From: Limnobacter sp.
GTDB taxonomy: Bacteria; Pseudomonadota; Gammaproteobacteria; Burkholderiales; Burkholderiaceae_B
Length of the DNA: 64,000 bases
NCBI GenBank assembly: GCA_029866125.1
Contig: JARWZZ010000019.1
Coordinates: forward strand, 62,001-126,000
Direction of reading: 5' to 3'
Both the position numbers and the translations under genes were made by a program. Of this stretch, positions 27,763 to 36,553 are shown piece by piece. How positions within the stretch are numbered: position 1 is the stretch's first letter; every line of letters begins with the position of its first letter. The notes beneath the pieces are model-generated. The model was not told the DNA's origin, did no database searches, and saw only the letters and a program-made list of their open reading frames with translations.

Positions 27763-29166
27763 ATGGTGTCTAACACAAATAATTGCACAGGTGGTTTTGA
27801 ACACAATCACAGTTGTAATGATGAGCCTCTTGATCCCACGAATCCTGGCCCTTTAATTTTTACTCCCGGAGACCTGAGAGGAGAAGTCGGTGGTGCTCGA
27901 TCTGGCAATGTAATATCTGGCGGTTATGTGGTTCATCCCGGCACAGACCTGTTTCCCGCCATCTCATTGCCCCGTTTGCCTGCCCCGGTTCCAATGACAG
28001 AAATGTCACTTGCATTACTCAAGTCCGTTTTTCAGTCTGTTACTCCTCAGCAAGCGCCTTCTGACTTAAAGAATGCGCACGCATCAATCAGTACCGAGAG
28101 CAAAAGGTCATTCCCCTTCAACTGGGATTACCGCGTGTGCCGGGCGTTAGCTAAGACTGCCGGCACGGAAGCCACGGCCGCCACAGCTTCAACAGCCACC
28201 ACGGAATCAGCACCAGCAGCAACCGCAGCCTCATCAACAACCGCCGGGCGTGATGAACTACTACAGTCCGCCATCAGTCGCCAAGGTTTGGTGCATCTCA
28301 AAACCGGGGACGAAACACCACTTTCTGACATTTTGGCGGAAGTGCTCAAAGGCGCGAATGGCAAAGGCGTTAAGTTGAATAATCAACTGTCCATCCAATC
28401 CATCAAAAAAGCCACCACTTACCGTGCAGCGGCAGAGGGCATTCCCACCGAGCTTCAATCCACGCGTACGCGTTGGGTGATTTCAGTCTACGATGCAGAT
28501 CTCAAAGACACCTTCGAGTTACCGCTGACAGAAATCCACCTTGCCGAGAATTTGCCCGATGCCTTTAACGCCAACCTGCCTTTTGTCAAAGAGGCCATGG
28601 ATGCCCATTTAAACGCCATTCATTGGGCCTACAAAGACAGCGTGACCCAACCCACTTTGATGAGCTTGGCTGTGCCCGAATGGGCAGGTTTGCTTGCCAG
28701 CTTTGAAGACACCCAAATGCGCATACAAAGCGGCGCGGGCTATTCCATTAAGGACATTCGAGTAGCAGCCTCTATGGTGTATGGTGCATTTACAGACAAT
28801 TCAAACCCCGAGGCTGCAGCAGCCCGGGATTTGTTGAGCAATATGCTTTATGCGATGCTTCGCCTTGATTTGACCCAGCCCGTGGACGAAAATGCCGTTG
28901 CAGAGTTAAGCCCCGAGTTGGTCAAATTAGACCGAATCGGGCCAGAAGGCGCTCAAGAGGATACCTCAGAGGACGGGTCAATTGGTGACCTGGGTATTAG
29001 TGTGGCCCAGTCTGCTGATTCAATCAGAAGGTCGAGGTGCCACTCAGGTCCTGAACCCGAGCGCCGGGAGGAAGCCCCAAGACCCCCAGCCGCGCAACTA
29101 GACGACAGCACGCCCTTATCCAGCCCACGATCTAGCCCACGATCTAGCCCAAGTCGCAGGCAGTAG
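27763..29166 (+). CDS. Unknown protein with low-complexity segments and a Ser-Pro repeat tail
   Basis: A 467-residue protein that I do not recognise. ATG at 27763 is chosen (MVSNTNNC); it lies behind GGGGG at rather close spacing, and an in-frame TTG lies 9 bp upstream. No signal peptide or membrane helix. Layout: a Cys/His/Asn-rich start, an Ala/Thr-rich linker at about 135-165, a folded-looking central part at about 165-375, then an acidic stretch and a disordered tail that ends in SSPRSSPRSSPSRRQ. The tail is coded by a 12-bp tandem repeat. The composition resembles secreted effectors or surface-exposed proteins more than housekeeping enzymes, but no function is claimed. It interrupts the DNA-repair cluster. 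Confidence 0.75.
   Translation: MVSNTNNCTGGFEHNHSCNDEPLDPTNPGPLIFTPGDLRGEVGGARSGNVISGGYVVHPGTDLFPAISLPRLPAPVPMTEMSLALLKSVFQSVTPQQAPSDLKNAHASISTESKRSFPFNWDYRVCRALAKTAGTEATAATASTATTESAPAATAASSTTAGRDELLQSAISRQGLVHLKTGDETPLSDILAEVLKGANGKGVKLNNQLSIQSIKKATTYRAAAEGIPTELQSTRTRWVISVYDADLKDTFELPLTEIHLAENLPDAFNANLPFVKEAMDAHLNAIHWAYKDSVTQPTLMSLAVPEWAGLLASFEDTQMRIQSGAGYSIKDIRVAASMVYGAFTDNSNPEAAAARDLLSNMLYAMLRLDLTQPVDENAVAELSPELVKLDRIGPEGAQEDTSEDGSIGDLGISVAQSADSIRRSRCHSGPEPERREEAPRPPAAQLDDSTPLSSPRSSPRSSPSRRQ
29122..29157 (+). repeat. 12-bp tandem repeat in the tail of the unknown gene
   Basis: AGCCCACGATCT at 29122-29133 is repeated exactly at 29134-29145 and partly at 29146-29157. Each unit adds Ser-Ser-Pro-Arg in frame, so copy-number change would lengthen the tail without a frameshift. 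Confidence 0.85.
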
Positions 29167-29215
29167 TTACCATTCAGCCCTATAATTGCTCGACCCTACC
29201 CTTTGAGCAATTGCT

Positions 29216-30274
29216 TTGAAACAGCCCGAAACCACCACGCTCGACCAATTTGTCCAGCCCAACGACTTCAATCAAATTATTGATGTGCGTTCCCCGGCCG
29301 AGTTTGAGGAGGATCACATACCCGGCGCAATCAATTGCCCCGTGTTGTCTAATGAAGAGCGTGTGATTGTCGGCACACTGTACAAACAGGTTTCAGCATT
29401 TGATGCCAAAAAAGTGGGTGGCGCTTTGGTTGCCCGCAACATTGCGCAGCACATGGACGAGCAGTTCCGCCAACATGGCAAGGATTGGAAGCCTTTGGTG
29501 TATTGCTGGCGAGGGGGTAGCCGCTCTGGCGCAATGACTCACATCCTGCGGCAGGTGGGGTGGCAAGCCTCCCAATTGGAAGGCGGTTACAAAACCTGGC
29601 GCAGGCATGTGCTGGAAACCTTGCAAACGCTTCCCGCCCAATTTCAATACAAAGTCATTTGCGGCGAAACAGGCAGCGCCAAAACCCGAATTTTGGAAGC
29701 ACTGGCGCAGCAAAGCGCTCAGGTGCTTGACTTGGAAAAACTGGCGCTCCACAAAGGTTCGGTTTTGGGTGTGTTGATGGACCAAGACCAACCCAGCCAA
29801 AAGTACTTTGAAACGCAAGTGTGCCATGCGCTGGGGCAGTTTGATCCAGCAAAGCCTGTGTACATTGAGGCGGAAAGTAAGAAAATCGGCCGTTTGCGTT
29901 TGCCCGAGCTTTTGTTCGAAACCATGAAGGTCAAAGGCGAGTTGATTCGGATTGAAGCCAATGTTCAAGTGCGGGTCGAGTTTTTACTGCGGGACTATGA
30001 TTATTTTCTGACCCATGCTGAAAAGCTCAAATCCCAGCTTTCCTTCCTTTTCCGCTTGCATGGCAAACAGGTCATTGATGATTGGCACAGTTTGATTGAG
30101 CAGGGTGAGTGGGCCACGCTGGTGGAGCATTTGTTGGTGCAGCACTACGACCCAGCCTATAGAAAGTCCACGGAAGCCACTTATGCCCAATTGGGGCAAG
30201 CGTCCAGTGTGGTGGTGGCTGATCTAAGCCCCGCCCAGATGCATGGAATTGCACAGCAAATTTTGGCGCTTTAG
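29216..30274 (+). CDS. mnmH: tRNA 2-selenouridine/geranyl-2-thiouridine synthase
   Basis: Converts 2-thiouridine at the tRNA wobble position into the geranylated and selenated form, using selenophosphate. The 352-residue protein has an N-terminal rhodanese domain with IIDVRSPAEF and the catalytic Cys97 in YCWRGGSRS, then a P-loop domain with GETGSAKT at 150-157. Length fits the family. TTG start at 29216. A TATAAT at 29181-29186, in the gap behind the unknown gene, is a plausible -10 box. It sits between the two halves of the ligase-associated cluster with no obvious functional tie. Also known as selU/ybbB. Confidence 0.93.
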   Translation: MKQPETTTLDQFVQPNDFNQIIDVRSPAEFEEDHIPGAINCPVLSNEERVIVGTLYKQVSAFDAKKVGGALVARNIAQHMDEQFRQHGKDWKPLVYCWRGGSRSGAMTHILRQVGWQASQLEGGYKTWRRHVLETLQTLPAQFQYKVICGETGSAKTRILEALAQQSAQVLDLEKLALHKGSVLGVLMDQDQPSQKYFETQVCHALGQFDPAKPVYIEAESKKIGRLRLPELLFETMKVKGELIRIEANVQVRVEFLLRDYDYFLTHAEKLKSQLSFLFRLHGKQVIDDWHSLIEQGEWATLVEHLLVQHYDPAYRKSTEATYAQLGQASSVVVADLSPAQMHGIAQQILAL

Positions 30275-30363
30275 TTTATTTGAGTGCAGATCGAAATGTC
30301 GTGTGGAACTAAGCGCCGTTTGTGGTTACGAAAAGGCGTTACTTCATACTACTGGGATCCCCA

Positions 30364-31314
30364 ATGCGCTTTACTAGCACAACAATTAAAACAACATTGT
30401 CATTCACCTTGCTTGGCTTGCTGGCCGCTTGTCAAACCACGCCTGACCCAATGAGCCCGGCTGAACAGGCAAAAATTGCACCACAGGTGCCGCCTGTGGT
30501 TGTGCTTGCGCCAGTTGAATATCACAAGCTGGAAAAATGTGAAAAGCCTTTGGGTACCCTCAGGGTGACTGAAAGCGGTGTTGCCGAGGTTCCCGCTTCA
30601 CGAAATGCCAAATCCAAAGCTGCTAAAAAAGCGGCTGACGATGCAAGCACCAACTCAGCGTGGCTGGCCACATTAACCACAGAACACAATTTGCCAGCGC
30701 CCCGCCCATTGGTCCAATGGATGGCATTGCAAAGCAATTGTTTCAAGGTCTTGGATTTGGATGCGTCTTTGATCGAAACGAATGAGAAGCCGGGCTCCAA
30801 AAAGTTTGTGAAGAAAGCACGCGCAGTACCCGCTGATTACACGGCCATTGCCAAGGTGGACTTCACCACTCAATCCACTGAGCAATTCCAAGGCGTTGTG
30901 GGTACATTTTCGCCGGCTGTTGGCACAGTACAAAGCCCGATTAAAACCATGGATGCATCCACGCAATTGGTGTTAAATGCAAACCGTTCGAAGGCAGAGC
31001 TGGGTGCTGCTGTGGGTAAAGCGTCCAACAAGGACTTCAGTTTTGCACAACTGTTGGATGGGGCCAGTAGCGTCACAACGCCTTCCTCGTTGGCTGTGTA
31101 TGAATCCAAGCCCGAAGGCCGCTTGGTGGCTGGCGCGTTTGTAAACTCATTCAACCAGATGGTCAAAGCCGCGCAAGACTTTCAACAGAAAAATGTGAAA
31201 AGTCCCAAAGCCCGCCGCCCTGCAGTAAAGCCTACAGCCAACTCGAAAATCAACCCGGCCGTCAACTCAGCACCGCCGGCTTACGTTCCTATTTACAAGC
31301 GGCCTGCGCTGTAA
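30364..31314 (+). CDS. Putative lipoprotein of unknown function
   Basis: A 316-residue product with a typical lipoprotein signal: basic start, hydrophobic core and lipobox LLAAC at about residues 18-22. It is followed by a Pro-rich stretch, Lys/Ala-rich segments (AKSKAAKKAADDA) and a long C-terminal Lys/Pro-rich tail. ATG at 30364 is chosen because the longer reading (30322) would put charged residues ahead of the signal. No domain recognised. Probably anchored to the outer or inner membrane. It ends at a convergent terminator shared with yaiI. Confidence 0.78.
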   Translation: MRFTSTTIKTTLSFTLLGLLAACQTTPDPMSPAEQAKIAPQVPPVVVLAPVEYHKLEKCEKPLGTLRVTESGVAEVPASRNAKSKAAKKAADDASTNSAWLATLTTEHNLPAPRPLVQWMALQSNCFKVLDLDASLIETNEKPGSKKFVKKARAVPADYTAIAKVDFTTQSTEQFQGVVGTFSPAVGTVQSPIKTMDASTQLVLNANRSKAELGAAVGKASNKDFSFAQLLDGASSVTTPSSLAVYESKPEGRLVAGAFVNSFNQMVKAAQDFQQKNVKSPKARRPAVKPTANSKINPAVNSAPPAYVPIYKRPAL

Positions 31315-31320
31315 TTGAGG

Positions 31321-31347
31321 TAGGCCCATTCTGCGTGGCCTATTTTT
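31321..31347 (+). terminator. Terminator after the lipoprotein gene
   Basis: TAGGCC at 31321-31326 pairs with GGCCTA at 31337-31342, followed by five T. The 3' arm overlaps the last codons of the convergent yaiI gene. Confidence 0.72.
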
Positions 31348-31804
31348 GGTCACGCTGGCGGGTGTAAATCGCCAAAATGCGGTCCAGCTGGCTGGCAAAC
31401 AACTTTCTGTCGTTCATGGAGAATGGCGGTGGCCCGCCCGTGTCAATCCCGCTTCCGCGCAGGTTGTCCATAAAGTCACGCATGGTCAACAGCGCTGCAA
31501 TTGTTTCGGTGGAGTAGGGCTCGCCCCGGGGGTTTAGGCTTTGGCCGCCCTTCTTCAGCACATCAGCGGCAAGTGGAATGTCCGAGGTCACCACCAAGTC
31601 ACCGGGGCTTACTCGTCGCACGATCTCGTTATCCGCTTCATCAAAACCTTGACTGACCTGCAAACTTTGAATGAAGGGTGATGGGGGTGTACGGATGTAT
31701 TGATTCGCCACCAAAATGGTGTGAATCTGCGTTCGTTCAGCTGCCCTGAAAATGATCTCTTTGATCACCACAGGGCAGGCATCTGCATCCACCCAAATCT
31801 TCAT
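31340..31804 (-). CDS. yaiI: UPF0178/YaiI family protein (DUF188)
   Basis: A 154-residue protein with the family N-terminus [12 protein letters not shown] and the later [13 protein letters not shown] block. The conserved Asp residues place it in a PIN/NYN-like nuclease fold group, with function not established. It follows the doxX gene on the minus strand with 19 bp between them, so the two may be cotranscribed. Confidence 0.92.
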   Translation of the reverse strand: MKIWVDADACPVVIKEIIFRAAERTQIHTILVANQYIRTPPSPFIQSLQVSQGFDEADNEIVRRVSPGDLVVTSDIPLAADVLKKGGQSLNPRGEPYSTETIAALLTMRDFMDNLRGSGIDTGGPPPFSMNDRKLFASQLDRILAIYTRQRDQK

Positions 31805-31823
31805 TCAGTAATTCCCTTAAGCT

Positions 31824-32303
31824 TTAAGCTTGATGTTTGGTACTGCCCGACAGCCCCCATTGTCCACCGCCCAAGGCTGCCACAAGCAACAGGCCACCCG
31901 CTACACTGATATTTTTCATGAACAACAGTTGTTGAATATAAGCTTGATCCGCAGCGGCTGCCCAGTAGTTGTGAAATATCACGGACGCGGCGAGTGTGAA
32001 TCCCGCAAGAATCAAGGCCGCCCATTTTGGTTTAAAGCCAACCAGTAAGGCCAAACCAGCCCCAATTTCTACCACAATGGTCAGTACCGTTAGCAAATGC
32101 GGCGCGGGTAAGCCCACCGAGGCAATATAAGCTGCCGTGCCTTCAAAGCCTGTCAATTTGTCAAAGCCTGCCAGAATAAACATCAGTGAAAGCAAGACCC
32201 GCCCCAGTAGGGCCAGTGGGTTACTCAGGCTGTTAAGTTGTTCTTCGAATTTTTCGAGAGACTGTGTCGAACGATTTGTATTGATTTGTGCGCTTGTGCT
32301 CAT
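31824..32303 (-). CDS. DoxX family membrane protein
   Basis: A 159-residue inner-membrane protein with four hydrophobic helices starting at about residue 28 (LLGRVLLSLMFILAGFDKL), the DoxX signature. The charged first 25 residues should face the cytoplasm. DoxX-like proteins are linked with redox or sulfur metabolism, but a precise role is not defined for this one. It is divergent from the Lhr-like helicase gene across 143 bp that contain a 9-bp palindrome. Confidence 0.88.
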   Translation of the reverse strand: MSTSAQINTNRSTQSLEKFEEQLNSLSNPLALLGRVLLSLMFILAGFDKLTGFEGTAAYIASVGLPAPHLLTVLTIVVEIGAGLALLVGFKPKWAALILAGFTLAASVIFHNYWAAAADQAYIQQLLFMKNISVAGGLLLVAALGGGQWGLSGSTKHQA

Positions 32304-32384
32304 GTTATTTCTCCAATAAGGTGTTGGTGTGTGTTCATATTGATCGAAATAAAATGGATTAATAAGTATCTATGTGCTTATAAA

Positions 32385-32405
32385 TCATTCAAATATTTTG
32401 AATGA
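32385..32405. promoter_or_regulatory. 9-3-9 inverted repeat between doxX and the Lhr-like helicase
   Basis: TCATTCAAA, TAT, TTTGAATGA: a perfect palindrome in the AT-rich divergent region, 42 bp before the helicase start. It has the form of a dimer-binding operator. The regulator is unknown. Confidence 0.55.
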
Positions 32406-32446
32406 AATTTTAACCTTCAAAATTTCACTTTTTATTGCTGTAGACG

Positions 32447-35110
32447 ATGACCGAGTTTCGAGGTATTCCGCCCGGCCCCAATGTGGGCACCCAACTGAAA
32501 GCGCTTCGCCGCAAAAAGAAGCAGGCAGACAATCGCATGGCAGAAGCGCAGCCCGCCCAAGCGGATGCAGCCAGTTCGGGTCCGCCAAGTGTTGTTTCAA
32601 ATGGGGACTCCTTTCCGTTAAAGCATTTGAACCTGGAGCGCTTGCACAGTTGGTTTGAATCCCAGCAATGGCAACCCTTTGAATACCAGAATGAAGTGTG
32701 GAGTGCCATGCTGGAGGGGCGTAGCGGCTTGCTGCATGCCACCACAGGGGCTGGCAAAACTTTTGCGGTCTGGATGGGGGCTTTGTTGCGTGCTGCAGTA
32801 TTGCCTGCTCCACGGGCAGCGTCCACGCGCGTCATGTGGATTACGCCAATCCGCGCGCTGGCTGCGGACACCACGCGTGCTTTGCAGGGTAGCTTGGCGG
32901 GTTTGGCGAATGATTGCACTGTTGCGGTACAAACCGGTGACACCGATTCAGCCAGCCGCTCGGCAATTCAAAAAAAGCCTCCATTTGCATTGGTGACTAC
33001 GCCTGAAAGTCTTACTTTGATGCTGTCCCGTGAGGCCAGTTTGAAAGGGCTGAGTGCATTGAATGTGTTGGTGGTGGATGAATGGCATGAGTTGATTGGC
33101 AACAAGCGTGGTGTGCAGTTGCAATTGGCGATTGCGCGTTTGGTCAGCCTCAATCCAACGCTACAAGTGTGGGGTTTGAGTGCCACCTTGGGTAATTTGC
33201 AAGAGGCGATGCACACCTTGCTTTATCCTGTTGTTTTGGGCTCAGGCATTGAGCCTAAATTGGTGCAGGGGCGTTTGCCTAAGAAGCTTGTTATTGACAG
33301 CTTAATACCCGATTCATTTGAGCGTTTTCCCTGGGGCGGCCATTTGGGTATTCGCCATGTGGAAAATGTGGCTCGTGAAATTGATTCTGCATCCACCACG
33401 CTGGTGTTTACCAACACCCGTTCGCAGGCCGAAATTTGGTATCAAGCCTTGTTGGACATTCGCCCTGATTACGCAGGGCTGCTTGCCTTGCACCATGGTT
33501 CGCTCGATAAATCTGTACGCGATTGGGTGGAGCAGGGGCTTAAAAGCGGCGCATTGAAGGCGGTGGTGTGCACCAGTTCGCTGGATTTGGGTGTGGACTT
33601 TTTGCCGGTGGAGCGTGTGATTCAAATTGGCTCGCCCAAAGGCGTTGCGCGCTTGCTGCAAAGGGCGGGGCGATCTGGGCATGCACCGGGTAGGCCCTCC
33701 CGAATTACCGTGGTGCCCACGCACGCTTTGGAATTGATGGAAGCTGCTGCGGCTCGGTTTGCGGCAGAGAATAAGCAAATTGAATCCCGTTACAGCCCGG
33801 AAAACCCGCTGGATGTGTTGGTGCAGCATTTGGTCACCATTGCCATGGGTGGCGGTTTTACTCCCGATGAACTCTTTAACGAAGTGCGTTTGAGTAAGGC
33901 CTACAGTACCTTGAGCCGTGAGTCCTTCGATTGGGCTTTGCGGTTTGTGGTGCAGGGAGGGGATAGCCTGCAGGCTTACCCCGATTACCAGCGCGTGCAG
34001 CTGGCGGAGGACGGCAAGTACCGGGTGTTACGCAGGGACATTGCGCGTCGGCATGCCATGTCAATCGGCACGATTTTGTCAGACTCAGCCATGCATGTGG
34101 CGTGGATGACGGGTGGACGCTTGGGCACAATTGAGGAGGGGTTCATCGCCCGGCTTAAGGCGGGTGACTGCTTCAGCTTTGCAGGGCGAGTGCTTGAGCT
34201 TGTAAAGGTGCGCGACATGACTGCCTATGTGCGCAAAGCCAATCGTAAAAAGGCCACCGTGCCGCAATGGCAGGGCGGTAAAATGCCGCTGTCCAGCGAA
34301 TTGGCCCATGCGTCCTTGCAGATGCTGGACGAGGCTCATCAACACATTGGGAATAACACGCGGTCAGCCAAGCCGGAGCTTCAAGCCTTGGAAGGTTTGC
34401 TGAAACTACAACAAGCCTGGAGCGATTTGCCGCGCCCCGGTGTGTTGTTGGTCGAGCAGTTACACAGCAAAGAGGGGCACCATTTGTTTGTGTACCCCTT
34501 TGAGGGGCGTATGGTGCACATCGGTTTGGCCAGTTTGATTGCCTGGCGTGCGTCGCAACACAGGCCCAATACATTCTCGATTGCAATGAATGATTACGGT
34601 TTTGAGTTGCTCAGTGCGGAGCCGATTGATTGGGGGGTTTGGCTCAAAGACGAGCCCAGCCAATTGTTCAGTGCAGACCATTTGCTGCAAGACATCACCG
34701 ACTGCCTGAATGCATCTGAATTGGCCCAGCGCCGGTTTAGGGAAATTGCCCATATTTCGGGACTGGTGTTTCAAGGTTACCCCGGCGCAGGCAAAAGCAC
34801 TAAACAGTTGCAGGCATCCAGCGGGCTTTTCTACGAGGTGTTCAAGAAGCATGACAGTGGCAACCTGCTGCTCAATCAAGCAGAGCGTGAGGCTTTGGAG
34901 CAAGAACTGGAGCTGAATCGCTTGAGCAAAGCACTGTCCAATATGCGGCAATCCCGATTGGTTTGGAAGCAAATCCAGAGGCCCACTCCCTTTGCTTTTC
35001 CACTGCTGATTGAGCGCTTGCGTGAAAGTGTAAGCAATGAAAGTTTGAACGACCGTGTGGCCAGAATGGTGAAGGAATTGGAAGAGGCGGCCTTGGCAAA
35101 TGTGGGCTAG
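32447..35110 (+). CDS. Ligase-associated Lhr-like DEXH-box helicase
   Basis: An 887-residue 3'-5' helicase of the Lhr-core type (TIGR04121). Visible: Walker A GAGKT at 101-105, Walker B/DEXH as VDEWHEL, SATLG motif III, the second RecA domain with TNTRSQAE and LQRAGRSGHAPGRPS (motif VI), then the winged-helix and Lhr-core C-terminal region. The N-terminal 60 residues are basic and low in complexity. In known clusters it unwinds DNA or RNA:DNA hybrids and works with the ligase, exonuclease and PdeM. Here the other two enzymes lie about 5 kb upstream, and only pdeM is adjacent. No good ribosome binding site is seen ahead of ATG 32447. Confidence 0.93.
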   Translation: MTEFRGIPPGPNVGTQLKALRRKKKQADNRMAEAQPAQADAASSGPPSVVSNGDSFPLKHLNLERLHSWFESQQWQPFEYQNEVWSAMLEGRSGLLHATTGAGKTFAVWMGALLRAAVLPAPRAASTRVMWITPIRALAADTTRALQGSLAGLANDCTVAVQTGDTDSASRSAIQKKPPFALVTTPESLTLMLSREASLKGLSALNVLVVDEWHELIGNKRGVQLQLAIARLVSLNPTLQVWGLSATLGNLQEAMHTLLYPVVLGSGIEPKLVQGRLPKKLVIDSLIPDSFERFPWGGHLGIRHVENVAREIDSASTTLVFTNTRSQAEIWYQALLDIRPDYAGLLALHHGSLDKSVRDWVEQGLKSGALKAVVCTSSLDLGVDFLPVERVIQIGSPKGVARLLQRAGRSGHAPGRPSRITVVPTHALELMEAAAARFAAENKQIESRYSPENPLDVLVQHLVTIAMGGGFTPDELFNEVRLSKAYSTLSRESFDWALRFVVQGGDSLQAYPDYQRVQLAEDGKYRVLRRDIARRHAMSIGTILSDSAMHVAWMTGGRLGTIEEGFIARLKAGDCFSFAGRVLELVKVRDMTAYVRKANRKKATVPQWQGGKMPLSSELAHASLQMLDEAHQHIGNNTRSAKPELQALEGLLKLQQAWSDLPRPGVLLVEQLHSKEGHHLFVYPFEGRMVHIGLASLIAWRASQHRPNTFSIAMNDYGFELLSAEPIDWGVWLKDEPSQLFSADHLLQDITDCLNASELAQRRFREIAHISGLVFQGYPGAGKSTKQLQASSGLFYEVFKKHDSGNLLLNQAEREALEQELELNRLSKALSNMRQSRLVWKQIQRPTPFAFPLLIERLRESVSNESLNDRVARMVKELEEAALANVG

Positions 35111-35142
35111 GGTTAGCCTAGCCGGTGGTATGATTCCCCGCT

Positions 35143-35838
35143 TTGGAGACGGCAGTCGTGGTGTTGAAAATTATTCGTTCAGATGCGGCGCTAGACCAAG
35201 ACACCTGCGCTGATGTTGCCACTTGCGATGGCCCATTGCGCCTGCATTCACTGAAAGTGGCCTTCAGCCCCAAGCATTCTGCGCTGTTTGCTGCAGATAT
35301 TCACCTTGGAAAGGCGGCGTCTTTTCGAAAGCTGGGTGTGCCAGTGCCCGCTGGAACCACCGAGGAAAATCTACAACGTTTAACCGCCGCCATTTCCTTG
35401 TTTAAGCCTGATCGTTTGTTCGTTTTGGGTGATTTTATTCATGCGGAGTCTTCACATTCCCCCGAATTGTCAGACAAACTTCAGCATTGGCGTAGCCACC
35501 ACAGCCAGTTGGAGCTGTTTTTAATACGGGGCAATCACGACAAAAAGGCGGGTGACCCAGAGGTTGCGCTGGGCATTCAATCCTTGGATGAACCCTACAA
35601 GCTGGGCGGTTTGGCCTTGTGCCATCACCCACAAACCTTGGACGGCTTTACCGTGTTGGCGGGCCACACACACCCTGCTGTGGTGTTGAAGGGGAAAGGC
35701 CGTAGCCGCATGCGTTTGCCCTGTTTCCATGTGCAGCAGGGCGCCATTACATTCCCATCCTTCGGCAGTTTCACTGGAAGTTACACCATTACGCCGCAAG
35801 CGGGTGAAAGTGCAATTGCTGTTAGCCCGATGAGTTGA
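35143..35838 (+). CDS. pdeM: Ligase-associated metallophosphoesterase PdeM
   Basis: A 231-residue binuclear metallophosphoesterase (TIGR04123 type). The metal-binding motifs are in order: ADIHLG, GDFIHA, RGNHDKK, LCHHPQ and AGHTHP. The family member studied in related clusters shows phosphodiesterase activity and belongs to the DNA-repair set with the helicase just upstream (32 bp gap). The TTG at 35143 is the longest start. GTG codons at 35158 and 35161 are alternatives, and the first real homology begins near KVAFSPKHSALF. Confidence 0.92.
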   Translation: METAVVVLKIIRSDAALDQDTCADVATCDGPLRLHSLKVAFSPKHSALFAADIHLGKAASFRKLGVPVPAGTTEENLQRLTAAISLFKPDRLFVLGDFIHAESSHSPELSDKLQHWRSHHSQLELFLIRGNHDKKAGDPEVALGIQSLDEPYKLGGLALCHHPQTLDGFTVLAGHTHPAVVLKGKGRSRMRLPCFHVQQGAITFPSFGSFTGSYTITPQAGESAIAVSPMS

Positions 35839-35850
35839 GTGCAGTTGGCT

Positions 35851-35946
35851 TAGTAGTTTCCGCAGGCCAAGCTTATTTTTTGCCTCCCTCAGAACTTAAT
35901 GAGGAAGCTGACCACATAGTCCTTTCAACTTAGAAGGGAGCACGAC
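35851..35946 (+). promoter_or_regulatory. Structured leader of MGW family gene 1
   Basis: Starts with tagtagtttccgcag, which recurs ahead of gene 2. CCTC at 35887-35890 and GAGG at 35901-35904 enclose AGAACTTAAT. CCTTTC at 35921-35926 and GAAGGG at 35933-35938 form a 6-bp hairpin whose 3' arm contains the ribosome binding site GAAGGGAG. The start codon follows at 35947. Folded RNA would hide the site. Confidence 0.65.
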
Positions 35947-36459
35947 ATGGGATGGGAAGCAATCAACAACACGGCGAGTCGCCGGGCAAACTTAGAGGCG
36001 CTGAATCAGGGTACAACCCAGCTGAATCAACTGAATACCACGCTGACAACAGCGGTAGCGCAACTGGCAAAAACTCGGGGTATTTTGAACAACTTGGCAA
36101 AAACGCCTGGTTCCGTGAACGTGCAATTGATTAGGCAATTCGATTTAGTGGATAGGGCATTCCAAGCCATGAAGAAGGACGTTGAACTTGGTGTAGAAAT
36201 GGCCGACGAATTTAACCGGGACTACCAACTGCCACGCAATCAAAGGCCTGGCCAGCAGCAATTGTCAGGCTCAAGCATGGCATCGGCAGTGAAAAGGGCT
36301 GCTTATTCAGCCACCACAGATTTGAGGTGGGCCAAGCAAATGACTGCGCGTGACCTACCCACGGCGCTGAATAATTTGACCAGAAACAGCCCCTTACTTT
36401 CTGTGGATGACAAGAAAGTATTGAAGGCCTTGGCTGCAACGCTTGCCCCGCCAAACTAA
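35947..36459 (+). CDS. MGW family protein 1, unknown function
   Basis: A 170-residue, mostly helical, soluble protein with no signal peptide. It is the first of three tandem paralogues sharing the start MGW-x-x-I-x-N-T-A-x-R-x-x-N-L. It also has LPRNQRP at about residues 95-101, shared exactly with protein 3 and echoed in protein 2, and a C-terminal helix ending in Leu-Ala-rich residues. Asn/Gln/Thr-rich heptad-like patterns in the first 55 residues suggest a coiled coil. I recognise no family. All three have the same leader with a hairpin over the ribosome binding site, so they should be controlled together. Effector-like or structural roles are possible, but nothing decides between them. 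Confidence 0.82.
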   Translation: MGWEAINNTASRRANLEALNQGTTQLNQLNTTLTTAVAQLAKTRGILNNLAKTPGSVNVQLIRQFDLVDRAFQAMKKDVELGVEMADEFNRDYQLPRNQRPGQQQLSGSSMASAVKRAAYSATTDLRWAKQMTARDLPTALNNLTRNSPLLSVDDKKVLKALAATLAPPN

Positions 36460-36553
36460 GTAGTTTCCGCAGTTTGAGTTGTTTTCTTGTTGGTCCGAGA
36501 ACTTAATTGTGACTCGGGCCACCTAGTTCTTTCGACTTAGAAGGGAGTACGAC
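36458..36553 (+). promoter_or_regulatory. Structured leader of MGW family gene 2
   Basis: aagtagtttccgcag at 36458-36472 matches leader 1. GGTCCGAG at 36492-36499 pairs with CTCGGGCC at 36513-36520 (one G-U). TCTTTC at 36528-36533 pairs with GAAGGGA at 36540-36546 around the loop gactta, covering the ribosome binding site. AGAACT (36498-36503) can instead pair with AGTTCT (36525-36530), a fold exclusive of the other two. Confidence 0.68.
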
